Part shown: positions 25,263 to 34,097 of the stretch, piece by piece
How the letters are laid out: every line of letters starts with the position of its first letter
Position numbering within the stretch: the first letter of the stretch is position 1
Assembly (NCBI GenBank): GCA_963824105.1
Contig: CAWGNN010000011.1
Span: forward strand, 62,001 to 126,000
DNA: 64,000 nt
Direction: 5' to 3'
Source: CAWDVB01 sp963824105
GTDB lineage: Bacteria > Actinomycetota > Actinomycetes > Propionibacteriales > Nocardioidaceae
Translations under genes and position numbers: made by a program
Notes under the pieces: model-generated
Told to the model about the DNA's origin: nothing
Database searches by the model: none
The model's input: only the letters and a program-made list of their open reading frames with translations

Positions 25263-27647
25263 ATGACGGTGACAGAGGCGGGGCTGCGGCCCCTGAGCGA
25301 CAGCGACCTGGCTCGGATCGACCGGTGGTGGCGCGCGGCCAACTACCTCTCGGTCGGGCAGATCTACCTCATGGACAACCCGCTGCTGCGCGAGCCGCTG
25401 GTACCCGAGCAGGTCAAGCCGCGACTGCTCGGCCACTGGGGCACCACGCCCGGGCTCAACTTCATCTACGCCCACCTCAACCGGGCGATCTCGGCGCGTG
25501 ACCTCGACATGATCTACATCATCGGTCCCGGGCACGGCGGGCCCGGGCTCGTGGCATCAGCCTGGCTCGAGGGCACCTACAGCGAGATCTACCCCGAGAT
25601 CAGCCAGGACGCTCTCGGGATGAAGCGGCTGTTCAAGCAGTTCTCCTTCCCGGGCGGCATCCCCAGCCATGTGGCGCCGGAGACCCCGGGCTCGATCCAC
25701 GAGGGCGGCGAGCTCGGGTACTCGCTGTCGCACGCCTACGGCGCGGCCTTCGACAACCCGGACCTGGTGGTCGCCGCGATCGTCGGTGACGGGGAGGCGG
25801 AGACTGGCCCACTCGCCACGAGCTGGCACAGCACGAAGTTCGTCGACCCGCGGCGTGACGGGGCGGTCCTGCCGATCCTGCATCTGAACGGCTACAAGAT
25901 CGCCAACCCGACCGTCCTAGCCCGGATCCCCGAGGAGGAGCTGCTCTCGCTGCTGCGCGGGTACGGCCACTCTCCGTACGTCGTGGCCGGCGACGACCCC
26001 GAGGAGATGCACCAGGCGTTCGCGGCCACCCTCGACCGCTGCCTCGACGAGATCGCCGAGATCCAGCGGATCGCCCGGACGACCGGGCGCGCCGACCGGC
26101 CCGCCTGGCCGATGATCGTGCTGCGCAGCCCCAAGGGCTGGACCGGCCCGAAGGAAGTCGACGGGATGCGGGTCGAGGGCTTCTGGCGGTCCCACCAGGT
26201 GCCGTTCTCCGACGCTCGCGACAACGACAGCCACCGCGCCATCCTGGAGCAGTGGATGCGCAGCTACCGTCCCGAGGAGCTGTTCGACGCTGACGGGGCC
26301 CCGGCCGCCGACATCCGTGACCTGCACCCGGTTGGGGCGCGCCGGATGAGCGACAACCCGCACGCCAACGGCGGAGTCCTGCTGCGCGACCTCAACCTGC
26401 CCGACTTCCGCGACCACGCCGTGGTCGTGGAGCGGCCGGGGACCGGTGCGATCTCCTCGGTCCGGGTCCTGGGCGGATACATGCGCGACGTGATGGCGGG
26501 GAACATGGACCGCTTCAGGATCGTCTCGCCCGACGAGAACAACTCAAACCGGTTCCAGGACGTGCTGGATGCGACCAACCGGGCTTGGAACGCCGAGATC
26601 CTGTCCTACGACGACCACTTGGCCCCGGACGGCCGGGTGATGGAGATCCTGTCGGAGCACACCTGTCAGGGCTGGCTCGAGGGCTATCTGCTGACCGGGC
26701 GGCACGGCTTCTTCTCCTGCTACGAGGCCTTCGTGCACGTGGTCGACTCGATGTTCAACCAGCACGCCAAGTGGCTGGCCACGACCGACGAGATCGAGTG
26801 GCGGCGGCCGATCGCCAGCCTCAACTACCTGCTGACCAGCCACGTTTGGCGCCAGGACCACAACGGCTTCTCCCACCAGGATCCCGGCTTCATCGACCAT
26901 GTCGTGAACAAGCGGGCCAACGTCGTTCGCGTCTACCTGCCGCCGGACGCCAACACCCTGCTGTCGGTGGGTGACCACTGCCTGCGCAGCAAGCAGTACG
27001 TCAACGTGATCGTGGCCGGCAAGCAGCCCGCCCTCCAGTACCTCACCATGGATGAGGCGATCGTCCACTGCACCAAGGGCGTGGGCATCTGGGAGTGGGC
27101 CAGCACCGACGGGAACGACGAGCCCGACGTGGTCATGGCATGTGCCGGCGACGTCCCGACCATGGAGACGCTCGCCGCGGTCGACCTGCTCCTCGGCTTC
27201 TTCCCGGAGCTCAAGGTCCGCGTGGTCAACGTGGTCGACCTGATGAGGATCCAGGACGACCGGGAGCACCCGCACGGTCTCTCGGACGCGGACTTCGACG
27301 CCATCTTCACCGCGGACCGGCCGGTCGTATTCGCCTACCACGGCTACCCGTGGTTGATCCACCGGCTGACCTACCGCCGTACGAATCACGACAACTTCCA
27401 CGTCCGCGGCTACAAGGAGGAGGGCACGACCACCACGCCCTTCGACATGACCGTGCTCAACCAGCTCGACCGCTACAACCTGGCGATCGACGCGATCGAC
27501 CGGGTGCCGGGCTTGAAGGAGCACGGCGGGCAGGCTCGGGAGTGGCTGCGCAACAAGCTCATCGAGCACAGCATCTACGTCCACGAGCACGGTGAAGACT
27601 TGCCCGAGGTGCGCGAATGGGAGTGGACCCGCTCCCGCGAGGCCTGA
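25263..27647 (+). CDS. xfp: Xylulose-5-phosphate/fructose-6-phosphate phosphoketolase
   Basis: TPP-dependent enzyme splitting xylulose-5-P (or fructose-6-P) with phosphate to acetyl phosphate plus an aldose phosphate. 794 aa, as expected. Markers: YLSVGQIYLMDNPLLREPL, GHWGTTPGLNFIYAHLNR, YIIGPGHGGPGLVA, VGDGEAETGPLA with the TPP-binding GDGE...N region, PKGWTGP, and SHQDPGFIDHV. ATG 25263 is preferred; an earlier in-frame GTG at 25200 overlaps the fda stop (GTGA) and could give 21 more residues. ackA starts two bases downstream, so acetyl phosphate would be turned at once into acetate and ATP. Confidence 0.94.
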   Translation: MTVTEAGLRPLSDSDLARIDRWWRAANYLSVGQIYLMDNPLLREPLVPEQVKPRLLGHWGTTPGLNFIYAHLNRAISARDLDMIYIIGPGHGGPGLVASAWLEGTYSEIYPEISQDALGMKRLFKQFSFPGGIPSHVAPETPGSIHEGGELGYSLSHAYGAAFDNPDLVVAAIVGDGEAETGPLATSWHSTKFVDPRRDGAVLPILHLNGYKIANPTVLARIPEEELLSLLRGYGHSPYVVAGDDPEEMHQAFAATLDRCLDEIAEIQRIARTTGRADRPAWPMIVLRSPKGWTGPKEVDGMRVEGFWRSHQVPFSDARDNDSHRAILEQWMRSYRPEELFDADGAPAADIRDLHPVGARRMSDNPHANGGVLLRDLNLPDFRDHAVVVERPGTGAISSVRVLGGYMRDVMAGNMDRFRIVSPDENNSNRFQDVLDATNRAWNAEILSYDDHLAPDGRVMEILSEHTCQGWLEGYLLTGRHGFFSCYEAFVHVVDSMFNQHAKWLATTDEIEWRRPIASLNYLLTSHVWRQDHNGFSHQDPGFIDHVVNKRANVVRVYLPPDANTLLSVGDHCLRSKQYVNVIVAGKQPALQYLTMDEAIVHCTKGVGIWEWASTDGNDEPDVVMACAGDVPTMETLAAVDLLLGFFPELKVRVVNVVDLMRIQDDREHPHGLSDADFDAIFTADRPVVFAYHGYPWLIHRLTYRRTNHDNFHVRGYKEEGTTTTPFDMTVLNQLDRYNLAIDAIDRVPGLKEHGGQAREWLRNKLIEHSIYVHEHGEDLPEVREWEWTRSREA

Positions 27648-27648
27648 C

Positions 27649-28743
27649 GTGCGGATCCTCGTCGTCAACGCCGGCTCGAGCAGTTTGAAGCTCAGTGTGG
27701 TCGCCGACGGGCGCGTCGGCGCCACCACGACGATCGAGCGGTGGGAGGGCGAGAGCGAGGTCGACGCGATCGCCGAGTTCCTGGTGGGCACCGGGGCCGT
27801 CGACGCGATCGGTCACCGGGTTGTGCACGGAGGACCGCGCTACCGCTCCTCGGTCCGGATCGACGACGAGGTCCTGGATTACCTGATGTCGGTGAGCAAC
27901 CTCGCCCCGCTGCACAACCCGCGGGCCGTGGCGGCGATCCGGGCGGTGAGGTCGGTGCTCCCGCAGCCCCCCGAGGTGGCGGCGTTCGACACGGCGTTCC
28001 ACGCGACGATCCCGGACGATGCCGCGACCTACGCCCTGCCCCGGGAGTGGAACCGCCAGTACGGCCTCCGCCGTTACGGGTTCCACGGGCTGTCCCACGC
28101 CCACGCCACCCGCCGGGCAGCCGAGATAGTCGGTAGACCCCTGGCCGATCTGCGGGTGGTGTCCTGCCATCTGGGCGCCGGCGCGTCCCTCGCCGCGGTT
28201 CGTGACGGTCGCTCCGTCGACACCACCATGGGATTCACCCCGCTCGCCGGCTTGGTGATGAAGACTCGCTCCGGCTCGGTCGACCCCGGGTTGCTGATGT
28301 GGTTGCTGCGGACCGGCGTCGCGGACCCGGCCGCTCTCGAGGACGTGCTGGAGCACGGCTCCGGCCTCAAGGGGCTTTCGGGAACCTCCGGCGACCTGCG
28401 CGACGTCCTCGCCGCCCGGAAGGCCGGTGATCCCGATGCGGAACTTGCGTTCGACGTGTTCGTCCACCAGCTGACCCGCGAGATCGGAGGGATGGCCTCC
28501 AGTGCGGGGGGTCTGGACGTTCTCGTCTTCACCGGGGGCATGGGTGAGCACTCGCCGGAGCTGCGCGCGGTGGCCGCCGAACGCTTGAGCTTCCTGGGTG
28601 TGGGCATCGACCCTGCAGTCAACGCGCTGGCCGACGGCGACGTGGACGTCTCGGCGCCCGGGGCGCTGGTCCGGACCGTGGTCGTCACGGCGGCCGAGGA
28701 CCTGGAGGTCGCCCGCCAGACCGAGGCAGTGCTGGCCCCCTGA
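27649..28743 (+). CDS. ackA: Acetate kinase
   Basis: Converts acetyl phosphate and ADP to acetate and ATP; 364 aa. ASKHA-fold motifs: ILVVNAGSSSLKLSVV (phosphate 1), GHRVVHGG, FDTAFHATIP, YGFHGLSH, SCHLGAGASLAAV, STMGFTPLAG-type segment DTTMGFTPLAGLVMKTRSG, and VFTGGMGEHSPELR. GTG 27649 is a single base after the xfp TGA. With fda and xfp it makes a compact substrate-level phosphorylation route that needs no respiration, which would help under low oxygen. No pta gene is visible, consistent with phosphoketolase supplying the acetyl phosphate. Confidence 0.93.
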   Translation: MRILVVNAGSSSLKLSVVADGRVGATTTIERWEGESEVDAIAEFLVGTGAVDAIGHRVVHGGPRYRSSVRIDDEVLDYLMSVSNLAPLHNPRAVAAIRAVRSVLPQPPEVAAFDTAFHATIPDDAATYALPREWNRQYGLRRYGFHGLSHAHATRRAAEIVGRPLADLRVVSCHLGAGASLAAVRDGRSVDTTMGFTPLAGLVMKTRSGSVDPGLLMWLLRTGVADPAALEDVLEHGSGLKGLSGTSGDLRDVLAARKAGDPDAELAFDVFVHQLTREIGGMASSAGGLDVLVFTGGMGEHSPELRAVAAERLSFLGVGIDPAVNALADGDVDVSAPGALVRTVVVTAAEDLEVARQTEAVLAP

Positions 28744-28831
28744 CCGAGCCCTCCCCGCACGGGGACCAATGGCTCGCCGGGGGACACCCAGGTCCCTAGG
28801 ACCAGGCCGCCCCTCGCGGGAGAATTGAGGC

Positions 28832-29179
28832 GTGACGAAGATGAACGGCAAGCACTCCGACCCTGAACCGGAGGTCAGACAAGCGCGGGACGCCAACGGA
28901 CGTGTCTTCGGCTGGGTCTCGGGGCTGGGCCTGCTCGTGGTGCCCTGGTTCGTGGCAGGGATCCTGGCAACCGCCGGCACCATGGTCGGGCCGTCGAGCT
29001 GGGACGCCGAGCGGACCTTCCCTTGGTTCCTCCTGGGCACCTTCGTCCTCGGTCTGGTGTGGGTCGTCATCGGCTCTCTGCGGATCAGCAACTTCGCCCG
29101 CGGCGCCATCCCCGGCACCGCGATCTCGCTCGGTGTGACGGGCGCGATCTACGTGATCGGGCTGATCGTCCAGGGGTGA
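28832..29179 (+). CDS. Small membrane protein, three predicted helices
   Basis: 115-aa protein with a polar N-terminus (MTKMNGKHSDPEPEV) and about three hydrophobic helices: VFGWVSGLGLLVVPWFVAGILA, TFPWFLLGTFVLGLVWVVIGSLRI, and AISLGVTGAIYVIGLIVQG. GTG 28832 or ATG 28841 may start. GGGACCAATGGCTC at 28762-28775 resembles a DosR-type box, so hypoxia-linked control is possible. Function unknown. Confidence 0.65.
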   Translation: MTKMNGKHSDPEPEVRQARDANGRVFGWVSGLGLLVVPWFVAGILATAGTMVGPSSWDAERTFPWFLLGTFVLGLVWVVIGSLRISNFARGAIPGTAISLGVTGAIYVIGLIVQG

Positions 29180-29230
29180 CGATGGTGCGGGAGTAGTCTC
29201 CTGGCCCAGCCGAGGCGAGAGGACCACCCC

Positions 29231-29794
29231 GTGATGCTGCCCGAGCTCGAGCGCTTCCCACTGGTGATCGTGCCGGGGATCAACGGCTCAGGTCCCGAGC
29301 ACTGGCAGACCTACTGGGAGGCGGCCCACGCCGGCTCCCACCGCATCACGCCGGAGTCCTACGACGAGCCCGAGCTCGAGGACTGGGTGCGTGCCGTCGA
29401 CCACGCCGTCGCGAGCTGCGAATCGCCTCCCCTCATCGCTGCCCACAGCCTGGGATGTCTGGCAACGGTCGCGTGGGCAGCCGGCGGCGCTGCCCAAGGA
29501 CGGGTCGCCGCCGTCCTGATGGTCGCCGCTCCGGACCCGTCCGACCCGGCCTTCCCGGTCCTGGCGCCGTCGTTCGCCGGCGTCATGCCCGCGCCGCTGG
29601 GAGTCCCCAGCGCGGTGGTCGCCAGCACCGACGACCAGTACGCCTCGGTCGAGTACGAAGCGTCCCTCGCCGCGGGCTCGGGCGCCGTGCTGCACGTCGT
29701 CGGCGCGCTGGGTCACATCAACGCCGACACCGCCCTCGGGGAGTGGCCGGAAGGCCAGCGCATCCTGGCTGATCTCATCGCCGGGGCTGGCTGA
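29231..29794 (+). CDS. RBBP9/YdeN-family alpha/beta hydrolase
   Basis: 187-aa single-domain hydrolase. Family marks: LVIVPGINGSGPEHWQTYWE at the N-terminus, the nucleophile elbow AAHSLGCLATV, the conserved Asp in VASTDDQY and His in ALGHINADT. YdeN/RBBP9 proteins are serine hydrolases with poorly known substrates. Two adjacent starts are possible (GTG 29231, ATG 29234), with GAGAGGA upstream. Monocistronic by spacing. Confidence 0.82.
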   Translation: MMLPELERFPLVIVPGINGSGPEHWQTYWEAAHAGSHRITPESYDEPELEDWVRAVDHAVASCESPPLIAAHSLGCLATVAWAAGGAAQGRVAAVLMVAAPDPSDPAFPVLAPSFAGVMPAPLGVPSAVVASTDDQYASVEYEASLAAGSGAVLHVVGALGHINADTALGEWPEGQRILADLIAGAG

Positions 29795-29879
29795 GGTCGG
29801 TCCCTGGTTGATCGGTCCTCGCGGAGACAGGGCCTTGGGGATATTCCAGAAGTCCAGCGACAACCCCTAGGGTGACCGG

Positions 29880-31538
29880 ATGAGCGACGCGCCGCGCCCC
29901 GTGATCCTGCTGGTCTCCGGAGTTCACGCCGAAGCCCTGCTGGACGCCTTCTGGCGCTACTCGAGGGAGTACGACCTCCGTGTCGCGCACTCCAGCGCGG
30001 AGGCGGTGCAGATGGCCACCGATGTCGTGGGGGACGGCGGCCAGTTGGCGCTCTTCGTCGGTGACGCGGACCTTCCGGACGAGGACATCCGGCTCGCGTG
30101 TCGTCGGTGGCATCAGATCGTGCCCAGCGCCCGCCGGCTCGTGCTCGCCGAGCTCTCCACCTTCGTGCAGCGATCCCGCGAGCTGCGACCCGAGATGGCC
30201 AGGGGCACCTACGACTCCTATCTCATCTTGCCGCAGGGGCTCCGGGACGAGGAGTTCCACAACTCGGTGTCCGACCTGCTGGCGGACTGGGGGTCCACCG
30301 TCGCCGGCCCCGAGGTCGTGGCGGCCAAGATCGTCGCCGACCCGAATGACCCGCTGGTCCCCGACCTGCGCGACCTCATCGACCGGATGGGGATGTCCAG
30401 CCAGGTGTTCCCTCCGGACTCCGAGGAGGGCCAGCAGGTTCTCGAGGCGGTCGGCCCGGGAGCGACCGCGCCCGCGATCTGGCTCGACCGAGGCGACCCT
30501 GCCTTCGAGGTCCGGTCGGTCCGCGAGGCCGCTCGTTCGATGCATGCCTCGATCAGCGAACGTGAGTTCTCCGGCGTGGCCGACCTCGTGGTTGTGGGTG
30601 CGGGCCCGGCGGGACTGGCCGCGGCGGTCTATGGCTCGTCGGAGGGACTCAACACCATCGTCTTGGACCTGAGTGCAATCGGCGGTCAGGCCGGCACCAG
30701 CTCGATGATCCGCAACTACCTGGGATTTCCCCAGGGGATGTCCGGGAAGCGTTTGGCGCTTCGCGCGCGGATCCAGGCGCAGCGGTTCGGCACCCGCTTC
30801 TACACCGGATGGGAGGTCGAGGAGCTCGTTCCCGGTGACCCGTTCCTGTTGCGCACGTCGGAGGGTGAGGTGCGGGCACGTGCAGTCGTCGTGGCCACCG
30901 GCGTCCGCTACCGCAAGCTGGGGGTGGAGCCGGTCGAGGAGCTGCTCGGCCGCGGCGTCCACTACGGCGCGGCCCTGATGTCCGCTCGCGAGCTCGAGGG
31001 CAAGGATGCGTTCGTGGTCGGCGGCGGCAACTCAGCCGGGCAGGCTGCCCTGCACTTGGCGAGGTTCGCGCGCTCGGTGACCATCCTGGTCCGCCGGCCA
31101 AGTCTGGCCGAGACCATGTCGCAGTACCTGATCAAGGAGATCAAGGGGACCGGCAACGTCTCGGTCGAGCCGTTGACTCGGGTGGTCGATGGCGGGGGAG
31201 ACGGTCGCCTCCAGTGGCTGACCACCGAGGAGGTCGACACCGGGGACCGGACCCAACGCCCCGCCGACGGGCTCTTCCTCCTCCTGGGGGCCATACCGCA
31301 CTGCGACTGGCTGCCGCCCGAGGTCGCCACCGACGACCACGACTTCGTCCTGACCGGGCGGGAGACGCCACGCGAGAGCTGGTTGGACGGCGTTCCGCCC
31401 TCCAACCTGGCCACCACCGTCCCCGGCGTGTACGCCGTCGGTGACGTCCGCGCCGGATCGATGAAGCGCGTTGCCTCGGCCGCGGGGGAGGGCGCCTCGG
31501 TGGTGCCCGCCATCCACGCCTGGCTCGCGGGTCGCTGA
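29880..31538 (+). CDS. Fused receiver-like / thioredoxin-fold / thioredoxin-reductase-like flavoprotein (copy 1)
   Basis: 552-aa three-part protein. Residues about 8-130 look like a response-regulator receiver (ILLVSGVHAEALLDAF, LFVGDADLPDED). Residues about 150-215 resemble a thioredoxin/glutaredoxin fold without CxxC (NDPLVPDLRDLIDRMGM, TAPAIWLDRG). The rest is a thioredoxin-reductase-like FAD/NADPH module: DLVVVGAGPAGLAAAVYGSS, IGGQAGTSSMIRNYLGF, FVVGGGNSAGQAALHLARF, and VYAVGDVRAGSMKRVASAAGEGA. The CxxC that TrxB places before the NADPH motif is absent; that stretch reads GRGVHYGAALMSAREL. So it should oxidise NAD(P)H without acting as a classic disulfide reductase. TAGGGT lies six bases before ATG 29880 (leaderless). 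A close paralogue follows. Confidence 0.85.
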   Translation: MSDAPRPVILLVSGVHAEALLDAFWRYSREYDLRVAHSSAEAVQMATDVVGDGGQLALFVGDADLPDEDIRLACRRWHQIVPSARRLVLAELSTFVQRSRELRPEMARGTYDSYLILPQGLRDEEFHNSVSDLLADWGSTVAGPEVVAAKIVADPNDPLVPDLRDLIDRMGMSSQVFPPDSEEGQQVLEAVGPGATAPAIWLDRGDPAFEVRSVREAARSMHASISEREFSGVADLVVVGAGPAGLAAAVYGSSEGLNTIVLDLSAIGGQAGTSSMIRNYLGFPQGMSGKRLALRARIQAQRFGTRFYTGWEVEELVPGDPFLLRTSEGEVRARAVVVATGVRYRKLGVEPVEELLGRGVHYGAALMSARELEGKDAFVVGGGNSAGQAALHLARFARSVTILVRRPSLAETMSQYLIKEIKGTGNVSVEPLTRVVDGGGDGRLQWLTTEEVDTGDRTQRPADGLFLLLGAIPHCDWLPPEVATDDHDFVLTGRETPRESWLDGVPPSNLATTVPGVYAVGDVRAGSMKRVASAAGEGASVVPAIHAWLAGR

Positions 31539-31614
31539 AGCTCGCTTCTCCCCAGCCTGATGTCCTCGCTCGAGGTCCTAGCCCGAGGTCCGGTGGCGCC
31601 CCTAGTGTGAGCGC

Positions 31615-33276
31615 GTGACTGACGCCGTCGAATCACAACCGGTCATCCTCCTGGTGACGCATGGGCGGGAGGACGCCTTCCGGGCCGCCTTCCGCCGCTA
31701 CTCCGCGGAGTACGACGTCAGAGTTGCCCACTCCAGTGCTGAGGCGATCCAGGTCGCCACCGAGGTCGTCCAGGCACAGGGCGAGCTCGCTCTGTTCGCC
31801 TGCGATGCCGACCTGCCGGATGTGGACGTGCGGGACGCCATGCCCCAGTGGCACAAGATCGTGCCCAGCGCTCGCCGCATGGTGGTCGCCGAGGTGCCGA
31901 CCTACCTGCGACGGCAGAGCGAGCTGCTGCCGGAGATGGCAAGAGGCACCTACGACTCATACCTGGTCCTGCCCCAGGGTGTCCGGGACGAGGAGTTCAA
32001 CAACTCGGTGACCGACCTGCTGTCGGACTGGGGATCGACCGTGGCCGGCCCGGAGATCATTCACGCCACGATCGTCGCGGACGCGAATGACCCCCTCTGT
32101 CCCGACCTGCGTGACTTCTACGACCGGATCAACCTCGCCAGTCGTGTCGTCGCCCCGGACTCCGAGGCCGGCCGGGCGTTGCTGGCCGAGATCGGGCCTC
32201 GAGCGGCCGCTCCAGCAGTGGGCATGATCTTCCACCAGCCGATCGAGGTGCACTCGGTCCAGGACGTAGCACGGTCCCTCGACTGGTCGATCAACGCGGG
32301 CCGCTTCTCCGGTGTCGCGGACCTCGCTGTCGTCGGCGCAGGTCCGGCCGGTTTGGCCGCGGCGGTCTATGGCTCGTCCGAGGGGCTCAACACGGTCGTG
32401 CTCGAGGCGGGGGCGATCGGCGGTCAGGCCGGCACCAGCTCGATGATCCGCAACTACCTCGGCTTCCAGCAAGGCATCAACGGCAAGCGGCTGGCCTGGC
32501 GGGCCCGGATCCAGGCACAGAGATTCGGAACGCGCTTCTACTCCGGGTGGGAGGTCAGGGAGCTCGTCCCCGGCGGCCACCTCCTGCTCCGCTCCTCTGG
32601 AGGCGATGTGTACGCACGGGCGGTGGTCATCGCCACCGGCGTCAAGTACCGGACGCTGGGCGTGGAGTCGGTCGAGGCGCTCCACGGCCGCGGCGTCTAC
32701 TACGGAGCGGCTCTCACCGCAGGGCGTGAGATGGAGGGCGGGGACGTATTCGTCATCGGAGGTGGCAACTCTGCCGGACAGGCCGCCCTCCACATGGCGA
32801 AGTTCGCTCGGGCGGTCACCATCCTGGTCCGCCGACCGGGACTGGAAGAGACCATGTCGCAGTACTTGATCAACGAGATCGAGCACACTCCCAACGTCTC
32901 CGTCGAGCCGTTGACGCGGGTAGTCGAGGGCGGGGGAGACCCTCATCTGGAGTGGCTGGTCACCGAGAACGTCGACACCGGGGAGCAGTCCCGACGACCA
33001 GCCAACGGGCTCTTTCTCCTCCTGGGCGCCTCGCCGTGTATCGACTGGCTTCCCCCTGCGATCGCCGTCGACGATCACGGCTTCGTCCTCACCGGAGCTG
33101 ACATCCCCCAGGAGATGTGGGAGGGCGGCAAACCGCCGTCACCACACTCCACCACCGTGCCCGGAGTCTTCGTCGCCGGTGACGTGCGCGCCGGGTCGAT
33201 GAAGCGAGTCGCGTCGGCCGCCGGCGAAGGTGCCTCAGTGGTCCCCGAGATCCACACCTGGCTCGCCGGCCGCTAG
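31615..33276 (+). CDS. Fused receiver-like / thioredoxin-fold / thioredoxin-reductase-like flavoprotein (copy 2)
   Basis: 553-aa paralogue of the preceding gene, colinear over its whole length; the flavin module is the most similar part (IGGQAGTSSMIRNYLGF is identical). Receiver-like part: PVILLVTHGREDAFRAAF, LFACDADLPDVDV. Middle fold: NDPLCPDLRDFYDRINLAS with a lone Cys. FAD: LAVVGAGPAGLAAAVYGSS; NADPH: FVIGGGNSAGQAALHMAKF. CxxC is again absent (GRGVYYGAALTAGREM). Seventy-six bases separate the copies. TAGTGT lies six bases before GTG 31615, so this copy seems to have its own leaderless promoter. The two could form a heterodimer or sense different inputs. Confidence 0.85.
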   Translation: MTDAVESQPVILLVTHGREDAFRAAFRRYSAEYDVRVAHSSAEAIQVATEVVQAQGELALFACDADLPDVDVRDAMPQWHKIVPSARRMVVAEVPTYLRRQSELLPEMARGTYDSYLVLPQGVRDEEFNNSVTDLLSDWGSTVAGPEIIHATIVADANDPLCPDLRDFYDRINLASRVVAPDSEAGRALLAEIGPRAAAPAVGMIFHQPIEVHSVQDVARSLDWSINAGRFSGVADLAVVGAGPAGLAAAVYGSSEGLNTVVLEAGAIGGQAGTSSMIRNYLGFQQGINGKRLAWRARIQAQRFGTRFYSGWEVRELVPGGHLLLRSSGGDVYARAVVIATGVKYRTLGVESVEALHGRGVYYGAALTAGREMEGGDVFVIGGGNSAGQAALHMAKFARAVTILVRRPGLEETMSQYLINEIEHTPNVSVEPLTRVVEGGGDPHLEWLVTENVDTGEQSRRPANGLFLLLGASPCIDWLPPAIAVDDHGFVLTGADIPQEMWEGGKPPSPHSTTVPGVFVAGDVRAGSMKRVASAAGEGASVVPEIHTWLAGR

Positions 33277-33470
33277 TTGTGATGCCCGGGCCCCGGTTCG
33301 CCACCTCCGAGGTCGCCTCCGCATGCTGCTGCAGGCCCCCCGGCCGGATCCTGGCTCGGATGGGACCTGAGTCTCTTGGCGCTCGTGGCCAGGCGGAACC
33401 GTGGTGGTGAGGGTCGGGCCGCCTGCGTCGGCCCGGGTGAACCTCCGACCGTGAGTGAGGGGGCGCAGAC

Positions 33471-33662
33471 ATGACCTACCGAGTGCATCGCTTCGATCTG
33501 AAGATGACTCGCGACCAGCACCAGCTGGAGGCGTTCCTCAACAGCCTCGAGGGTGAGGTCGTTTCGGTCTTCCCGAACGTGGCCTGGGGTCCCTTCTGGG
33601 TCCACCGCGTGGACTTCCTCCTGATCGTCGAGCGCATCCCTGACGTCGCGAAGGCGTCTTGA
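33471..33662 (+). CDS. Small protein of unknown function
   Basis: 63-aa protein MTYRVHRFDLKMTRDQ..., with GAGGGGG upstream of ATG 33471. It reads like a compact alpha/beta unit: a helix DQHQLEAFLNSLEGEV, then strands VVSVFPNVAWGP and FWVHRVDFLLIVERI. I do not recognise a named family. It is followed 36 bases later by a clear terminator hairpin, which supports it as a real transcription unit. Confidence 0.6.
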   Translation: MTYRVHRFDLKMTRDQHQLEAFLNSLEGEVVSVFPNVAWGPFWVHRVDFLLIVERIPDVAKAS

Positions 33663-33698
33663 GCCGGCCTGACGAGAACGGAGGGCCGACAGACGAAG

Positions 33699-33727
33699 GC
33701 CCAGCCCGCGGAAGTGCCGGGCTGGGC
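33699..33727 (+). terminator. Terminator hairpin after the 63-aa gene
   Basis: Perfect 10-bp inverted repeat GCCCAGCCCG (33699-33708) with complement at 33718-33727 and a 9-base loop, followed by TCTCGTT. Confidence 0.75.
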
Positions 33728-34097
33728 TCTCGTTGACGCTGTCGCGGGTGGTTTCGAGGCGTCGCTGCGCAGCTCCTCAGCCACCCGATGGATCAGATGT
33801 CGCACTAGCACGGATGCCCTCCTCACCTGGTCCGTTCGCACCTCAAAGCAGCAGGTCAGAGGCCTGTCGCCACCGCTCGATCGGCCTGGTTGGTGCTGGT
33901 TCGGTGGGGGATAGGAGTCCCGCAGGCTTCACGTGGGTGAACTGCACCGTCGCTCGTGGCGCGGCCGGCCGGTGTCGATCGCGGGCTTGGTCAATGCCTT
34001 GAGAAACCAGCCGGCCCGGTCAGCGCCGCCCGGCTCGCCACCTGTGCCTCGCCAGCGTCGAGGCGCAGTCCGCCGCCTTCGACACCCCACGCTGGAG
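33728..34097. other. Non-coding or degenerate stretch
   Basis: About 370 bases with no convincing gene. Open frames here have no ribosome sites and no recognisable family. It directly precedes the serine-hydrolase remnant and may be decayed remains of that gene's 5' part, but I could not match any of it. Confidence 0.5.

Noticed and set aside
29880..33276. Annotating the two flavoproteins as trxB
   Set aside because: The CATC-type redox motif is absent and N-terminal domains are fused, so thioredoxin-reductase activity is not supported.
33733..34002. Small open frames before the hydrolase remnant
   Set aside because: No ribosome sites and no recognisable protein character; treated as non-coding.
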